A stretch of 64,000 nucleotides of DNA from Mycobacterium sp. 1100029.7 (lineage in GTDB: Bacteria; Actinomycetota; Actinomycetes; Mycobacteriales; Mycobacteriaceae). The translations under genes were made by a program, and so were the position numbers. Location: positions 40,981-104,980 of the forward strand of contig NZ_LZSC01000062.1 of assembly GCF_001665235.1 (NCBI RefSeq), given 5' to 3'. The notes under the pieces were generated by a model. The model had not been told where the DNA came from and did no database searches. It saw only the letters and a program-made list of their open reading frames with translations. This document shows, one piece after another, positions 15,928 to 24,230 of the stretch; within the stretch, counting starts at the first letter, position 1; the number at the start of each line of letters is the position of its first letter.

Positions 15928-16476
15928 TCAGCGGCGAAACACCACCCACCGCATCGCGCTGTACATGTACACCGCCTCACACATGCCCGCCGCGACTCGC
16001 GACAGCTGGTACTGCACGCCGAGGGCCGACAACACGCTGGTCACCCCGAGGATGAAGGCCAGGTAGTTGACGACGACCACGACGACATACACCGCGACCT
16101 GCGGGCCGACGGCGCCGTGCGACTGGAAGTTGAAGGTGCGGTTCAGCACGTAGCTGAGTGCGAAGGCGCATGCGTAGGCGATCGTGACCGCGATCGGCAC
16201 CGGCAGCCCCAGCCCGCTGCGCAGCGTCGTGAGTATCGCGAGGTCGACGCTGAAGGTGAAACCGTTGATCACGCAGAAGCCCAGAAAGGTCGGAGCGATC
16301 AGCGACGCGAGACCGAAGGGAAGCCGGCCGACGACTGCCGCACAAAACCTGTGGAAGCGGTCGACCGCGCGCGACGGGCCGATCCGCGATTCGGCGGGCA
16401 CGCGGCCACCGTGCCATGACCGGGTATCCGCCGAGTGATCAGTTGGCCAACTTTTCGCGGTGCGTGGCCGCCACAC
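15928..16476 (-). CDS. GtrA-family membrane protein
   Basis: 182 residues with four hydrophobic helices and the family cues 'FCVINGFTFSVDLAIL', 'FALSYVLNRTFNF' and a terminal 'RWVVFRR'. GtrA-like proteins are thought to move lipid-linked sugars across the membrane for envelope glycosylation. The GTG start shares one base with the stop of the upstream NHL gene (TAGTG), implying translational coupling; a GTG at 16401 is a shorter alternative. Nearby glycosyltransferase and deacetylase genes fit an envelope-sugar role. Confidence 0.82.
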   Translation of the reverse strand: MWRPRTAKSWPTDHSADTRSWHGGRVPAESRIGPSRAVDRFHRFCAAVVGRLPFGLASLIAPTFLGFCVINGFTFSVDLAILTTLRSGLGLPVPIAVTIAYACAFALSYVLNRTFNFQSHGAVGPQVAVYVVVVVVNYLAFILGVTSVLSALGVQYQLSRVAAGMCEAVYMYSAMRWVVFRR

Positions 16477-17516
16477 TATTTCGCCGGCAACTTCACCACC
16501 CGGTCGCCGGTGTAGTCGGTGACGTACAGATTGATGGCCCCGTCCACGGCGATACCGCTGGGATGGTTGAGGCCCACGAACGGCAGCACGCTCTGCGTGT
16601 TGGACCCGGCCTCCATCTTCAGTACCCGATTGCCGGTGTAATCGGTGACGAAGATGTCGCCACCGCTGTCCACCGCGACACCGCTGGGATCCCCGGGAGT
16701 GAACAAGCCGGTGAAGGGCACCACGGCCTGACGGGTCGAGTCCGGCGCCAGCCGCACCACCCGGCTGTTGCCCGAGTCGGCGACGTAGACGTTGCGCGCG
16801 CCGTCCAGCGCCACCCCCTCCGGCCCCTTGAGGCCGGTGAACGGCAGCTCGACCGGGCTGCTCGACCCGGGCGCCAACTCGAGCACCCGATTGGCGTCAG
16901 TGTCGGCGATGTACAACGCGCCGGTGTCGTCGGTCGCCACGCCCTGGGGCCGATGCAAACCGGTGAGCGGTAATGCGGTCGGTCTGCTCGCCCCGGCCGC
17001 GAGTTTGAGCACCCGGTTGTTGTTGGTGTCAGCGACATACAGATTGCCGGCGCTGTCTCCCGCCACGCCCTCGGGCACGTTGAGGCCGGGGAACGGCAGC
17101 TCGATCGGGGTGCTGGAGCCGGGGGTCAGCTTGAGCACCCGATTGTTCATGTCGTCGGCGATATAGAGGTTGCCGGCGGAGTCGACCTCGACGTCGGCGG
17201 GATGGTTGAGCCCGGCGAACGGCAGCGTCACTTGAGGCCCGTAGGGCGGATCGTGATGCGCCGCCGACGGCCCCCCTTCGGAACGGTGTGGCCGACCGGC
17301 AAAAGCCACTGCCGCAAGGACCACCAGCACGATGGTCAGCGCGGCGGGAATCAGGATCACCAGGCGGCGGCGCCACCGGCGCCGCGGCGTGGCCGCTGGT
17401 TGGTTGGGTTGCGGCGGTTCGAAGGGCTCCAGCTCGTCGACTGTTTGTGCATGCGCCGCTTCGAGATTCGGGCCGACGGCTGCCGGGCACACCGGTTCCG
17501 GGGGCTTTCCCTCCAC
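16476..17516 (-). CDS. Membrane-anchored six-blade NHL beta-propeller protein
   Basis: 346 residues. A cytosolic N-terminus of about 50 residues is followed by one membrane helix (residues 51-73, 'LVILIPAALTIVLVVLAAV') and then six repeats of about 42 residues of the form 'LPFxGLxxPxGVAxDxxGNLYVADxxNNRVLKL'. This matches the extracellular sensor propeller of mycobacterial PknD, but there is no kinase domain. Likely role: extracytoplasmic binding or sensing. It is upstream of and overlaps gtrA. The N-terminal segment has no recognised domain. Confidence 0.88.
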   Translation of the reverse strand: MEGKPPEPVCPAAVGPNLEAAHAQTVDELEPFEPPQPNQPAATPRRRWRRRLVILIPAALTIVLVVLAAVAFAGRPHRSEGGPSAAHHDPPYGPQVTLPFAGLNHPADVEVDSAGNLYIADDMNNRVLKLTPGSSTPIELPFPGLNVPEGVAGDSAGNLYVADTNNNRVLKLAAGASRPTALPLTGLHRPQGVATDDTGALYIADTDANRVLELAPGSSSPVELPFTGLKGPEGVALDGARNVYVADSGNSRVVRLAPDSTRQAVVPFTGLFTPGDPSGVAVDSGGDIFVTDYTGNRVLKMEAGSNTQSVLPFVGLNHPSGIAVDGAINLYVTDYTGDRVVKLPAK

Positions 17517-17748
17517 CGGCTCACCATACCGAGCTTGGTGGTTAACTCGAGGTTAAGTCCTCGGGTCATCCAGATCGGTTGTCGGCCAATCACTCTGGGT
17601 CCGCGACGAAAAGCGGACTTGCTTGTCACGTGCGAACGCCACCGGCGCCAGCATGTTACGTCCAGCAAACTTCGACGCAGATAACATCACGGTCACCAAA
17701 AAGACGCCACACCAACGGCGAAGCACCGCGAAACCGGGGCGACCGGCT

Positions 17749-18081
17749 CTAGGACTTAGGCGCCTTCTGGGCGTCGACGTCCATGTCCGGGCAGAACGCC
17801 TCGACCGCGGCGAAGGCGATCACCTTGGTCTGCTGCTGGCTGTAGCCCATGTTCTGGATACGCTGCAGGGCCTGGTCCGGCGGCAGGATGTCGTTGCGCA
17901 GCTCATTGCACAGGTTCGTGCCGACGTGGACGATCCGTTCCTGGCTGGGGTACTTGATGTTGTGCTGGTCCAAGTACGTGATGTAGTCAGGTGTGTTGTC
18001 CGGATCGGCGTGGGCGATTGCCGGCACTGAACACAGCAGTGCGGGAAGGGCGATCAGGGACGCCGCTAGTGCTGTTTTCAT
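17749..18081 (-). CDS. DUF732 secreted protein
   Basis: 110 residues with a Sec signal peptide ('MKTALAASLIALPALLCSV', cleavage near AHA-D) and the DUF732 pattern: a Cys in 'GTNLCNELRN', a central helix 'DQALQRIQNMGYSQQQ', and a second Cys in 'AVEAFCPDMD'. One disulfide is likely. Start set at ATG 18081, where the signal peptide begins. DUF732 proteins are abundant in mycobacteria and of unknown function. Two more occur in this window. Confidence 0.85.
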   Translation of the reverse strand: MKTALAASLIALPALLCSVPAIAHADPDNTPDYITYLDQHNIKYPSQERIVHVGTNLCNELRNDILPPDQALQRIQNMGYSQQQTKVIAFAAVEAFCPDMDVDAQKAPKS

Positions 18082-18198
18082 GGGCCTGAGCATAAGATCT
18101 CGCGCGAACTTTTAGGTGAACGATTAGTAAACGACTGTCCCCACAACGGGGTATAGCAAAAAGTTCGATCCCTGCGGGTGGCTAGAGTTCCCCATCTA

Positions 18199-19233
18199 AT
18201 GGCACGACTGGCAGACCTGGTCCCCTCCGCGGCCCGCCCGGCCGTCAAGAACATCGCGGCCGGGCTGCTCTGCGCTGCCGGGGTTCCGGCGGCGGCCCGG
18301 CGGCGACACCGCGATCGGCTCGCCATCGTGATGTTCCACGGCGTGGTGGACCAACCGCTGTCTCCGCCGTGCTGGCATGTGCTGGATTTGGCGACGTTTC
18401 GCCGTCAACTCGAATACCTGCGCGAGCACTTCACCGTCATGCCGCTCGAAGAGGCGCTGAAAAGCCTTGCGGCGGGGACGTTGCCGCCGCGAGCACTGGC
18501 GCTCACCTTTGACGACGGCACCGCCAACCTCGCCAGCCACGCCGTGCCGGTGTTGCGCGAGCTGGGATTACCCGCCTCGGTGTTCCTGACGACGGGCCCG
18601 ATGGGCAGCGACGAAACGCTGTGGCCCGACCGGCTTTGGCTGGCACTGGCGCGCACCGCGGCGGCGGCCGTCGACCTGACCGCGCTGGGCATGGGCCTTC
18701 GCCCACTCACCACCGTCGCCGGGCGCGGCACGGTGTACGCGGTCGCGGTACAACGATTGAAAGACGTCGACGATGCGCGGCGGGTCACGGTGCTCGGGGA
18801 AATCCTCGGCGCGCTGGGGTACCGAGACGGCGTGGACGCCGGTCCATTCCGGATGCTGACGTGGGAGCAGGCCCGGGAGATGGCCGGCGACGGCCTGGTG
18901 ACGCTGTACCCGCATTCGGTGACCCACCCGATTTTGGCGCGCTGCAGGGACGACAAGGTCGAGCGCGAGATAGCGGATTCGTGCACCGCGCTGCAGCGTG
19001 AAACAGGGCGCGCACCAACCATTTTCGCCTACCCCAACGGGCGTCCACAGGATTTCGACGCGCGGGCCCGGGACGCGCTGCGCGGGCGCGGTGTGCGCTG
19101 GGCGCTGTCGACCGCCCCGGGATTCGCCGGCCGGGACAGCGACCCGTTGGCGTTGCCGCGGCTGGCCGTCGGCAGCAACACCTCGTTCGACTACTTCCGG
19201 CTCATGGTCTCCGGCGGCCTTCCCCGCCGCTAG
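18199..19233 (+). CDS. Polysaccharide deacetylase (NodB-like) family protein
   Basis: 344 residues. NodB motifs are visible: 'IVMFHGVVD' early, motif 1 'LALTFDDGTANL' with the catalytic base and metal Asp, motif 2 'PHSVTHPIL' supplying the H-x3-H metal ligands, and 'IFAYPNGRPQDFD' as motif 3. Such enzymes remove N-acetyl groups from envelope glycans. ATG 18199 is preferred; an in-frame GTG at 18178 is possible but neither has a strong ribosome-binding site. Its stop overlaps that of the convergent GT4 gene, and both fit a small envelope-glycan locus. Confidence 0.85.
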   Translation: MARLADLVPSAARPAVKNIAAGLLCAAGVPAAARRRHRDRLAIVMFHGVVDQPLSPPCWHVLDLATFRRQLEYLREHFTVMPLEEALKSLAAGTLPPRALALTFDDGTANLASHAVPVLRELGLPASVFLTTGPMGSDETLWPDRLWLALARTAAAAVDLTALGMGLRPLTTVAGRGTVYAVAVQRLKDVDDARRVTVLGEILGALGYRDGVDAGPFRMLTWEQAREMAGDGLVTLYPHSVTHPILARCRDDKVEREIADSCTALQRETGRAPTIFAYPNGRPQDFDARARDALRGRGVRWALSTAPGFAGRDSDPLALPRLAVGSNTSFDYFRLMVSGGLPRR

Positions 19234-20342
19234 CGACCGACGGCCGGGCGTTGCCGCGACGCGGCGGCGAGCCACAAATCGTGGAGCGCCTCGCGCCACC
19301 GGACGATGTCGAACTCGCGGGCACGGGCATGGGCCGCCGCGGCGAGCCGGTTGCGCCGTTCGGCATCGACGATCAACGACTGCAGCGCCGTGGCCAGCTG
19401 GCTCGAGTCGCCGGGCGTGACCAGCACGCCGTTGAGGCCGTCGGTCACCACCTCCGGTATCGCACCCACCGCGGTGGTCACCGGCACCACACCGTTGGCC
19501 ATCGCCTCCAGTACCGCCATCGGAAGACCCTCGCTGTAGCTGGGCAGCGCGAAAATCGACGATTCGGCCAGCAACTGGTCGCGCCGCGTGAAGTCGACCC
19601 AGCCGATGACGTCGACGATGTCATCGAGGGCATTGGCGCTTACGAACGCGCGCACCTTTTCCACTTCCCCGTCGCCGGCCAGCGTCACCCGCAAGTTGGC
19701 CCGAATATCGTTGGGCAGCAGACCAATCGCGCGAACCAGGTCGTAGCTGCCCTTGTTGACGCCCAATCGACCCAACGACACGATCCGCATCGGGTCGGCG
19801 GTGCGCGGTGCCGGCTCGGCAGTCGGCAACACCACGGGGTTGTACAGGATCCGGGTGTTGGATTCGTCGAACCCCAGACGCACACATGACTCCTGCATGT
19901 GGGATTGGCCGAGCACCACCGAATAGTCGGCGCGCAACGCCGCGTAGACGGCCTTACGTTGCAGCGGTGACAGCTCGTCGAGCCAGCTGAAGAAGTGCGA
20001 GCTGTGGCAGTGGACGATCGTCGGGACGCCGCGCAGCCGCGCGACGAACAGCGGCACCGACTTGCGGACGACGCTGCCCCGCAACGAATAGTGCACGTGT
20101 AGGACGTCGACGGTGCCGGCCAGCAACAGCGCGGATGCCTTGAGGATGCCCGTGATCCCGATCCACAGTCGCGCGGCCAGGGAGGCGTCGACGTAGGTGG
20201 GCACCAGGCGAAGCCGAAAGCGCGAGTCGGTGTCTTCGATCAGCAACCGCATGACCGTCGCCATACCGCCGCGGCTATTGGGCCCGGCCGGGGCATTCCC
20301 GATCGTCAGCACGCGGATGGGTTGGCGCGCGGCCGTCCTCAC
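19230..20342 (-). CDS. GT4-family glycosyltransferase
   Basis: 370 residues with the GT-B layout. The N-terminal domain begins 'IRVLTIGNAPAGPNSRGGMA' (Gly-rich acceptor loop) and contains 'VDVLHVHYSLRG'. The C-terminal domain has 'IVSLGRLGVNKGSYDLVRA' and the E-x7-E signature 'SEGLPMAVLEAM'. GTG start at 20342. Retaining GT4 enzymes add hexoses to lipids or polysaccharides at the cytosolic face. Acceptor unknown. The possible tRNA-Val attachment copy begins 27 bp beyond its start. Confidence 0.9.
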   Translation of the reverse strand: MRTAARQPIRVLTIGNAPAGPNSRGGMATVMRLLIEDTDSRFRLRLVPTYVDASLAARLWIGITGILKASALLLAGTVDVLHVHYSLRGSVVRKSVPLFVARLRGVPTIVHCHSSHFFSWLDELSPLQRKAVYAALRADYSVVLGQSHMQESCVRLGFDESNTRILYNPVVLPTAEPAPRTADPMRIVSLGRLGVNKGSYDLVRAIGLLPNDIRANLRVTLAGDGEVEKVRAFVSANALDDIVDVIGWVDFTRRDQLLAESSIFALPSYSEGLPMAVLEAMANGVVPVTTAVGAIPEVVTDGLNGVLVTPGDSSQLATALQSLIVDAERRNRLAAAAHARAREFDIVRWREALHDLWLAAASRQRPAVGR

Positions 20343-20368
20343 CTGCCTGCCACCCGGCGTACCTCAGT

Positions 20369-20391
20369 TCCCAGCATCGCGCACCAGAGTT
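20369..20391 (+). repeat. Near-copy of tRNA-Val(GAC) 3' end (possible att site)
   Basis: 21 of 23 bases match 6118-6140 in direct orientation, with differences at 20375 and 20388, and the match includes ATCGCGCACCAG. It lies in the short gap between the GT4 and GAP-family genes. If it is an att remnant, the element would span about 14.2 kb. No integrase is present. Confidence 0.4.
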
Positions 20392-20410
20392 GTCACCGCT
20401 CAAGCTAGCT

Positions 20411-21094
20411 TCACCACAGGACGCTGCGAAAGAGTAAGGCGTCGGCGAGCAGTCCGACGCCGACGACCAGGAACAATATTCGCACCGAAATGGGGCCGTA
20501 GCGAGTCAGACCGCGCACGATCGCGCGCTGTGCCCGCACCGCGCGCTTGCTCTTACGGGTGGCCAGAAAAAGAATCAGCATCGACGGCGTCAGCGCCAGG
20601 GTCCAGTAGATGTAGATCAGCAGCGGCCACACCGCCGGTCGCGGATGCAGCGCGGCCAGCATGGCCAGCCCGGTGATGTAGGGAATGGACGTGGGCGCCT
20701 GCCCGATGCCGACCGCGGCGCCCAGAATTCCGAGCAACCAGGGCCGTTGCCGCATCGCCGCCAGCGCCCACCCCGGCGCGGACGTCTGGGCGGTCAACGG
20801 AAAGAACGCCAAACACATCAGCACCACACCCAGCGACAGCTGACCCCAAAAACGAAGCGGTGCAGTGACTTTGAATTCGGTCCAGTCCGTCAGGGCGCTG
20901 AGGCCGAGCACCGCGCACAGGCCGAAGGTGGTGGTGATCACGAATAAGCCGGTAATGAAGCTCAAACCGCCCGGAACCGGCGATCGACGATCCAGTCGGC
21001 TGGCGTAGACGACGGCTGAGACGACGCCCACGTTGAGGACATTCAGCGAGTCGAGGAAGGCCAGACCGGCGAGCGCCAGCAAAAGAGCTTCCAT
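20411..21094 (-). CDS. GAP-family (GPL-addressing protein-like) membrane protein
   Basis: 227 residues, about six membrane helices, with 'GLAFLDSLNVLNVGVVSAVV' at the start and 'GILGAAVGIGQAPTSIPY' in the middle, as in the mycobacterial Gap/Sap family related to LysE exporters. The founding member is needed for surface export of glycopeptidolipids in M. smegmatis. Here it is divergent from a GPL-type glycosyltransferase by 86 bp, which supports a role in moving a glycolipid, although no peptide synthetase genes are in the window. Confidence 0.8.
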   Translation of the reverse strand: MEALLLALAGLAFLDSLNVLNVGVVSAVVYASRLDRRSPVPGGLSFITGLFVITTTFGLCAVLGLSALTDWTEFKVTAPLRFWGQLSLGVVLMCLAFFPLTAQTSAPGWALAAMRQRPWLLGILGAAVGIGQAPTSIPYITGLAMLAALHPRPAVWPLLIYIYWTLALTPSMLILFLATRKSKRAVRAQRAIVRGLTRYGPISVRILFLVVGVGLLADALLFRSVLW

Positions 21095-21180
21095 GATCGC
21101 ACCGAAGTTACTGCATCCACCCTGGGCGCGCGCATCGGCACGGCTTGCGCCCGACCGGCGCGGACGGCAAGGTTGCGCCC

Positions 21181-22341
21181 GTGAAATTCGCGCTCGCGGG
21201 CTACGGCAGTCGCGGCGACGTCGAACCGTTCGCTGCCGTCGGCGCCGAGCTGGCGCGCCGCGGACACCAGGTGGCCATGGCGGTAACGCCCAACATGATC
21301 AGCTTTGTCGAATCAGCGGGCCTGGCCGCCGGCGCCTTCGGTCCGGATCCGCCACAGAACCACGATTTTCCGCTCGCGACGCTGCAGAACCCGATTTTGA
21401 TGATGGCCGCGTTCACCGATCACCTCCGTGCGGCCTGGGCGCAGTGGGGTGCGGCGCTGCTGTCGCTGGCCGACGGCGCCGATCTGGTGTTGACAGGCCG
21501 AAGCGAGCAGGGGCTGGCGGCCAATGTGGCTCGCCACTACGACATTCCGCGGGCCGCACTGCACTTCTTCCCGCCCGAAGCGGCGGTGCCGAACGACATG
21601 CCGGCGCGTCTTGCGACCGAGGCCGCGCAAGCCCAGCGCGCCGAACTCGGCTTGGCAGACGACGCCGATTCGCCGCCTCTGGAGATCCAGGCTTACGACA
21701 AGCTGTGCTTCCCGGCCCTGGAGGCCGACTGGGCCGAACAGGGTCTGCGCCGGCCTTTCGTCGGCTCGCTGACCCTGGAGTTGCCGACGCGTGACGACGA
21801 CGAGGCGTTGTCGTGGATCGGCGCGGGGACCCCGCCGATCTACTTCGGATTCGGCAGCGGGGTGCGCATCACCCCCGCCGACACGGTCGCGGGGATTGCG
21901 CACGCGTGCGCTCAGCTGGGCGAGCGGGCGCTGATCTGCACCGGGCCCAATGACGTCACCGGCGTTGCGCACTTCGACCACGTCAAGCTGCTCAACGAGG
22001 TCAACCATGCGGTCGTCTTTCCCGGGTGCCGTGCGGTCGTGCACCACGGCGGCGCCGGCACCACGGCAGCGGGCATGCGCGCCGGCGTCCCGGCCCTGAT
22101 CCTGTGGCTCGGGGTCGAAGACCAGCCGATCTGGGCGGCGACGGCCGAGCGGCTGCGCATCGGCGCCGGCGCGGACTTTCGGGCAACGACGCTGGATTCG
22201 CTGGTCGCGGGGCTGCAGAGCGTCCTTGCTCCCGAATACGCGACGCGTGCCCGGGCGATCGCCGCCTTGATGACCCCGCCCGCCGAAAGCGTCGCGCGCG
22301 CCGCCGATCTCCTGGAGGAGGCGGTCCGCGCGCGGCGCTGA
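21181..22341 (+). CDS. GT1-family (UGT-like) glycosyltransferase, GPL-type
   Basis: 386 residues. The N-terminus 'KFALAGYGSRGDVEPFAAVG' and the C-terminal nucleotide-sugar signature 'VVHHGGAGTTAAGMRAGVP' with 'EDQPIWAA' are typical of the GtfA/Rtf-like enzymes that glycosylate glycopeptidolipids or phenolic lipids. GTG 21181 begins exactly at the family N-terminus; an in-frame upstream start at 21145 is unlikely. Divergent from the GAP-family gene, so the two may share regulation. Sugar donor and acceptor cannot be deduced. Confidence 0.88.
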   Translation: MKFALAGYGSRGDVEPFAAVGAELARRGHQVAMAVTPNMISFVESAGLAAGAFGPDPPQNHDFPLATLQNPILMMAAFTDHLRAAWAQWGAALLSLADGADLVLTGRSEQGLAANVARHYDIPRAALHFFPPEAAVPNDMPARLATEAAQAQRAELGLADDADSPPLEIQAYDKLCFPALEADWAEQGLRRPFVGSLTLELPTRDDDEALSWIGAGTPPIYFGFGSGVRITPADTVAGIAHACAQLGERALICTGPNDVTGVAHFDHVKLLNEVNHAVVFPGCRAVVHHGGAGTTAAGMRAGVPALILWLGVEDQPIWAATAERLRIGAGADFRATTLDSLVAGLQSVLAPEYATRARAIAALMTPPAESVARAADLLEEAVRARR

Positions 22342-22371
22342 TCGACGCTGGCATCATTTCAGCTGTGGCTG

Positions 22372-22377
22372 TATTGT
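22372..22377 (+). promoter_or_regulatory. Possible -10 element for leaderless cmtR transcription
   Basis: TATTGT ends seven bases before ATG 22385. No ribosome-binding site lies between them, so transcription would start at or next to the ATG and give a leaderless mRNA, which is common in mycobacteria. Position-based inference. Confidence 0.35.
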
Positions 22378-22384
22378 TCGCCGC

Positions 22385-22726
22385 ATGCTGACTTGTGAGG
22401 CGCGCGAATCGGCGTTGGCCCGACTGGGGCGGGCCCTGGCCGATCCCACGCGCTGCCGGATTCTGGTGGCGTTGCTCGACGGCGTGCGCTATCCCGGCGA
22501 ACTCGCGACCCACCTTGGCCTGACCCGGTCGAACGTCTCGAATCATCTGTCGTGCTTGCGCGGATGCGGATTGGTGGTGGCCACCTACCAAGGACGACAG
22601 GTGCGCTACGCGCTCGCCGATGCGCATCTGGCCCGGGCACTGTCGGAACTGGTTCAGGTCGTGTTGGCGGTCGACACCGATCAGCCGTGCCTGGACCAGT
22701 CGACCGAGTCGGGCGCAAAGCGATGA
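22385..22726 (+). CDS. cmtR: CmtR, ArsR/SmtB-family Cd(II)/Pb(II)-sensing repressor
   Basis: 113 residues, strongly resembling M. tuberculosis CmtR. The opening 'MLTCEARESALARLGRALAD', the recognition helix region 'LTRSNVSNHLSCLRGCGL' and the tail 'DTDQPCLD' carry all three metal ligands at the known positions Cys57, Cys61 and Cys102. Metal binding releases DNA and induces the neighbouring exporter. Its TGA overlaps the ATG of the CDF transporter (ATGA), so the two are co-translated. In M. tuberculosis the partner is the ATPase CtpG; here it is a CDF protein. Confidence 0.93.
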   Translation: MLTCEARESALARLGRALADPTRCRILVALLDGVRYPGELATHLGLTRSNVSNHLSCLRGCGLVVATYQGRQVRYALADAHLARALSELVQVVLAVDTDQPCLDQSTESGAKR

Positions 22727-23418
22727 CGGACCAGGACGCCGGGCGGCCGTTACCGCTGTCCGCGCCCGCCGCCGAGTGTTGTGACGACGGATGCTGCTCC
22801 TCCCGCACCCCGAATACCCTTGCGCCGCAACGCCGTGCCCTGCTGACACGCCGGGTGCGGCTACTGGTTTCGGCGACGATCACCTACAACGTGATCGAGG
22901 CCGTCGTCGCGATCTCGGCCGGCGCCGTGGCGTCATCGTCGGCCCTGATCGGTTTCGGACTGGACTCGCTGATCGAGGTTTCCTCGGCCGCCTCGGTGCT
23001 CTGGCAGTTCAGCGGGCGCGACCCCGAAGCCCGCGAACGCACCGCGCTGCGGATCATCGCGTTGTCGTTCTTCGCCCTGGCCGCCTACCTGACGATCGAA
23101 TCCGTCCGATCCCTGGCCGGCGGCCATAACGCTGAATCCTCTACCGCCGGAATAATTTTGGCGGCCGTATCGCTGGTGGTCATGCCGCTGCTGTCCTACG
23201 CGCAGCGGCGGGCCGGGCGCGAGCTGGGTTCGGCCAGCGCGGTCGCGGACTCCAAGCAGACCTTGCTGTGCACCTACCTGTCCGGGGTGCTGCTGGTGGG
23301 ATTGGCGCTCAACGCCCTGTTCGGCTGGTCCTGGGCCGACCCCGTCGTGGCGCTGGTGGTCGCCGCGGTGGCCGTCCGGGAAGGGCGCACCGCCTGGCGC
23401 GGCGAACACTGCTGCTGA
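22723..23418 (+). CDS. CDF-family metal cation efflux protein
   Basis: 231 residues. The N-terminus is cysteine-rich ('ECCDDGCCSS', probably metal-binding), followed by six hydrophobic helices. 'GFGLDSLIEVSSA' and 'AVADSKQTLLCTY' hold the D-x3-(E/D) metal-site pairs seen in cation diffusion facilitators. The usual C-terminal cytoplasmic ferredoxin-like domain is absent and the protein ends 'GEHCC'. Coupling to cmtR suggests export of Cd, Pb or Zn, by inference. ATG 22723 overlaps the cmtR stop. Confidence 0.85.
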   Translation: MTDQDAGRPLPLSAPAAECCDDGCCSSRTPNTLAPQRRALLTRRVRLLVSATITYNVIEAVVAISAGAVASSSALIGFGLDSLIEVSSAASVLWQFSGRDPEARERTALRIIALSFFALAAYLTIESVRSLAGGHNAESSTAGIILAAVSLVVMPLLSYAQRRAGRELGSASAVADSKQTLLCTYLSGVLLVGLALNALFGWSWADPVVALVVAAVAVREGRTAWRGEHCC

Positions 23419-23445
23419 CCTGCTGCGGCACAGCGGGTTTCGTTG

Positions 23446-24099
23446 TCAGCCGGGCAGACCGGCTTTGATCGCAGCATCTTGCTTGCGCGCCACATCCAGG
23501 GCGATATCGGCCGGCACCGGGTCGTTCGGCGCACTCTCGAACTCGACCAGAGCGACGACCTTGCCCTCACCGAAGATCACCGACGTCTTCGCCTTGGAGC
23601 CGTCGGCCGAGGGGCCGGAGATGATCGTCCCGCCGGTGCCCACGTCGGCCGGTGCCGGCGTGCCGCCCTTGATCGCGCCGTTTTGTGGGTCGACGTAGGA
23701 CTTGGTCAACGGGTCGCGGTCCTTGTCCGCCGCCGCCTGGTCGGGGTAGACCAGCAGCGAGTCGGTGATGCTGCGGGAGCCGTTCTGGTTGAGGAACACC
23801 CCCTCGATGCCGGGCGCCGGATCGGTGAGCTGCCGCGTCTTGGGCGCGTTGAAGCTGTCACCCGGTACGACGATGTCGGTGGCCTTGATCAGCAGATTGC
23901 TGAAGTCCGACGGCTGCGCGGCGCCGCTGGCCGACGTCGGCGCGGCCGACGAGGACACAGGAGCCGACGACGACGTCGTGGATTTCGTCGGCGACGACGG
24001 GCCGGACGCCTTGTCGCCGCCACACCCCGTGACCGCGGCACCGACGACCAGTGTGGTTGCCGTGAGCGCGGCTGCGGCCACCGATAGCTGCTTCACCAT
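23446..24099 (-). CDS. Putative lipoprotein, 217 aa
   Basis: Lipoprotein signal with lipobox 'AVTGC' (Cys near residue 26), then a Ser/Thr/Pro-rich spacer of about 35 residues and a folded domain beginning 'FSNLLIKATDIVVPGDSFNA'. ATG 24099 was chosen where the signal peptide begins; the open frame upstream to 25122 is only a shadow of the CtaG gene. The domain resembles that of several mycobacterial Lpp proteins of unknown role. It is downstream of ctaG on the same strand with a 131-bp gap. Confidence 0.82.
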   Translation of the reverse strand: MVKQLSVAAAALTATTLVVGAAVTGCGGDKASGPSSPTKSTTSSSAPVSSSAAPTSASGAAQPSDFSNLLIKATDIVVPGDSFNAPKTRQLTDPAPGIEGVFLNQNGSRSITDSLLVYPDQAAADKDRDPLTKSYVDPQNGAIKGGTPAPADVGTGGTIISGPSADGSKAKTSVIFGEGKVVALVEFESAPNDPVPADIALDVARKQDAAIKAGLPG

Positions 24100-24230
24100 G
24101 GACTCCTTGGGACGTCGTCGAGATTTGCTAGCGTCTCGGGCAACATAGCGGATCGCCGGGTGAACCGGAAATGTGAGGGCAGCAATCGCATTGCGGGGAC
24201 GTGAACGCGGGTCGACGGCGGGTCGCCGGT

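Noticed and set aside
18120..18198. SigF-type promoter before the polysaccharide deacetylase (GGGGTATAG)
   Set aside because: The -10-like GGGTA is present, but no GTTT-type -35 lies at the required 15-17 bp; not reported as a promoter.
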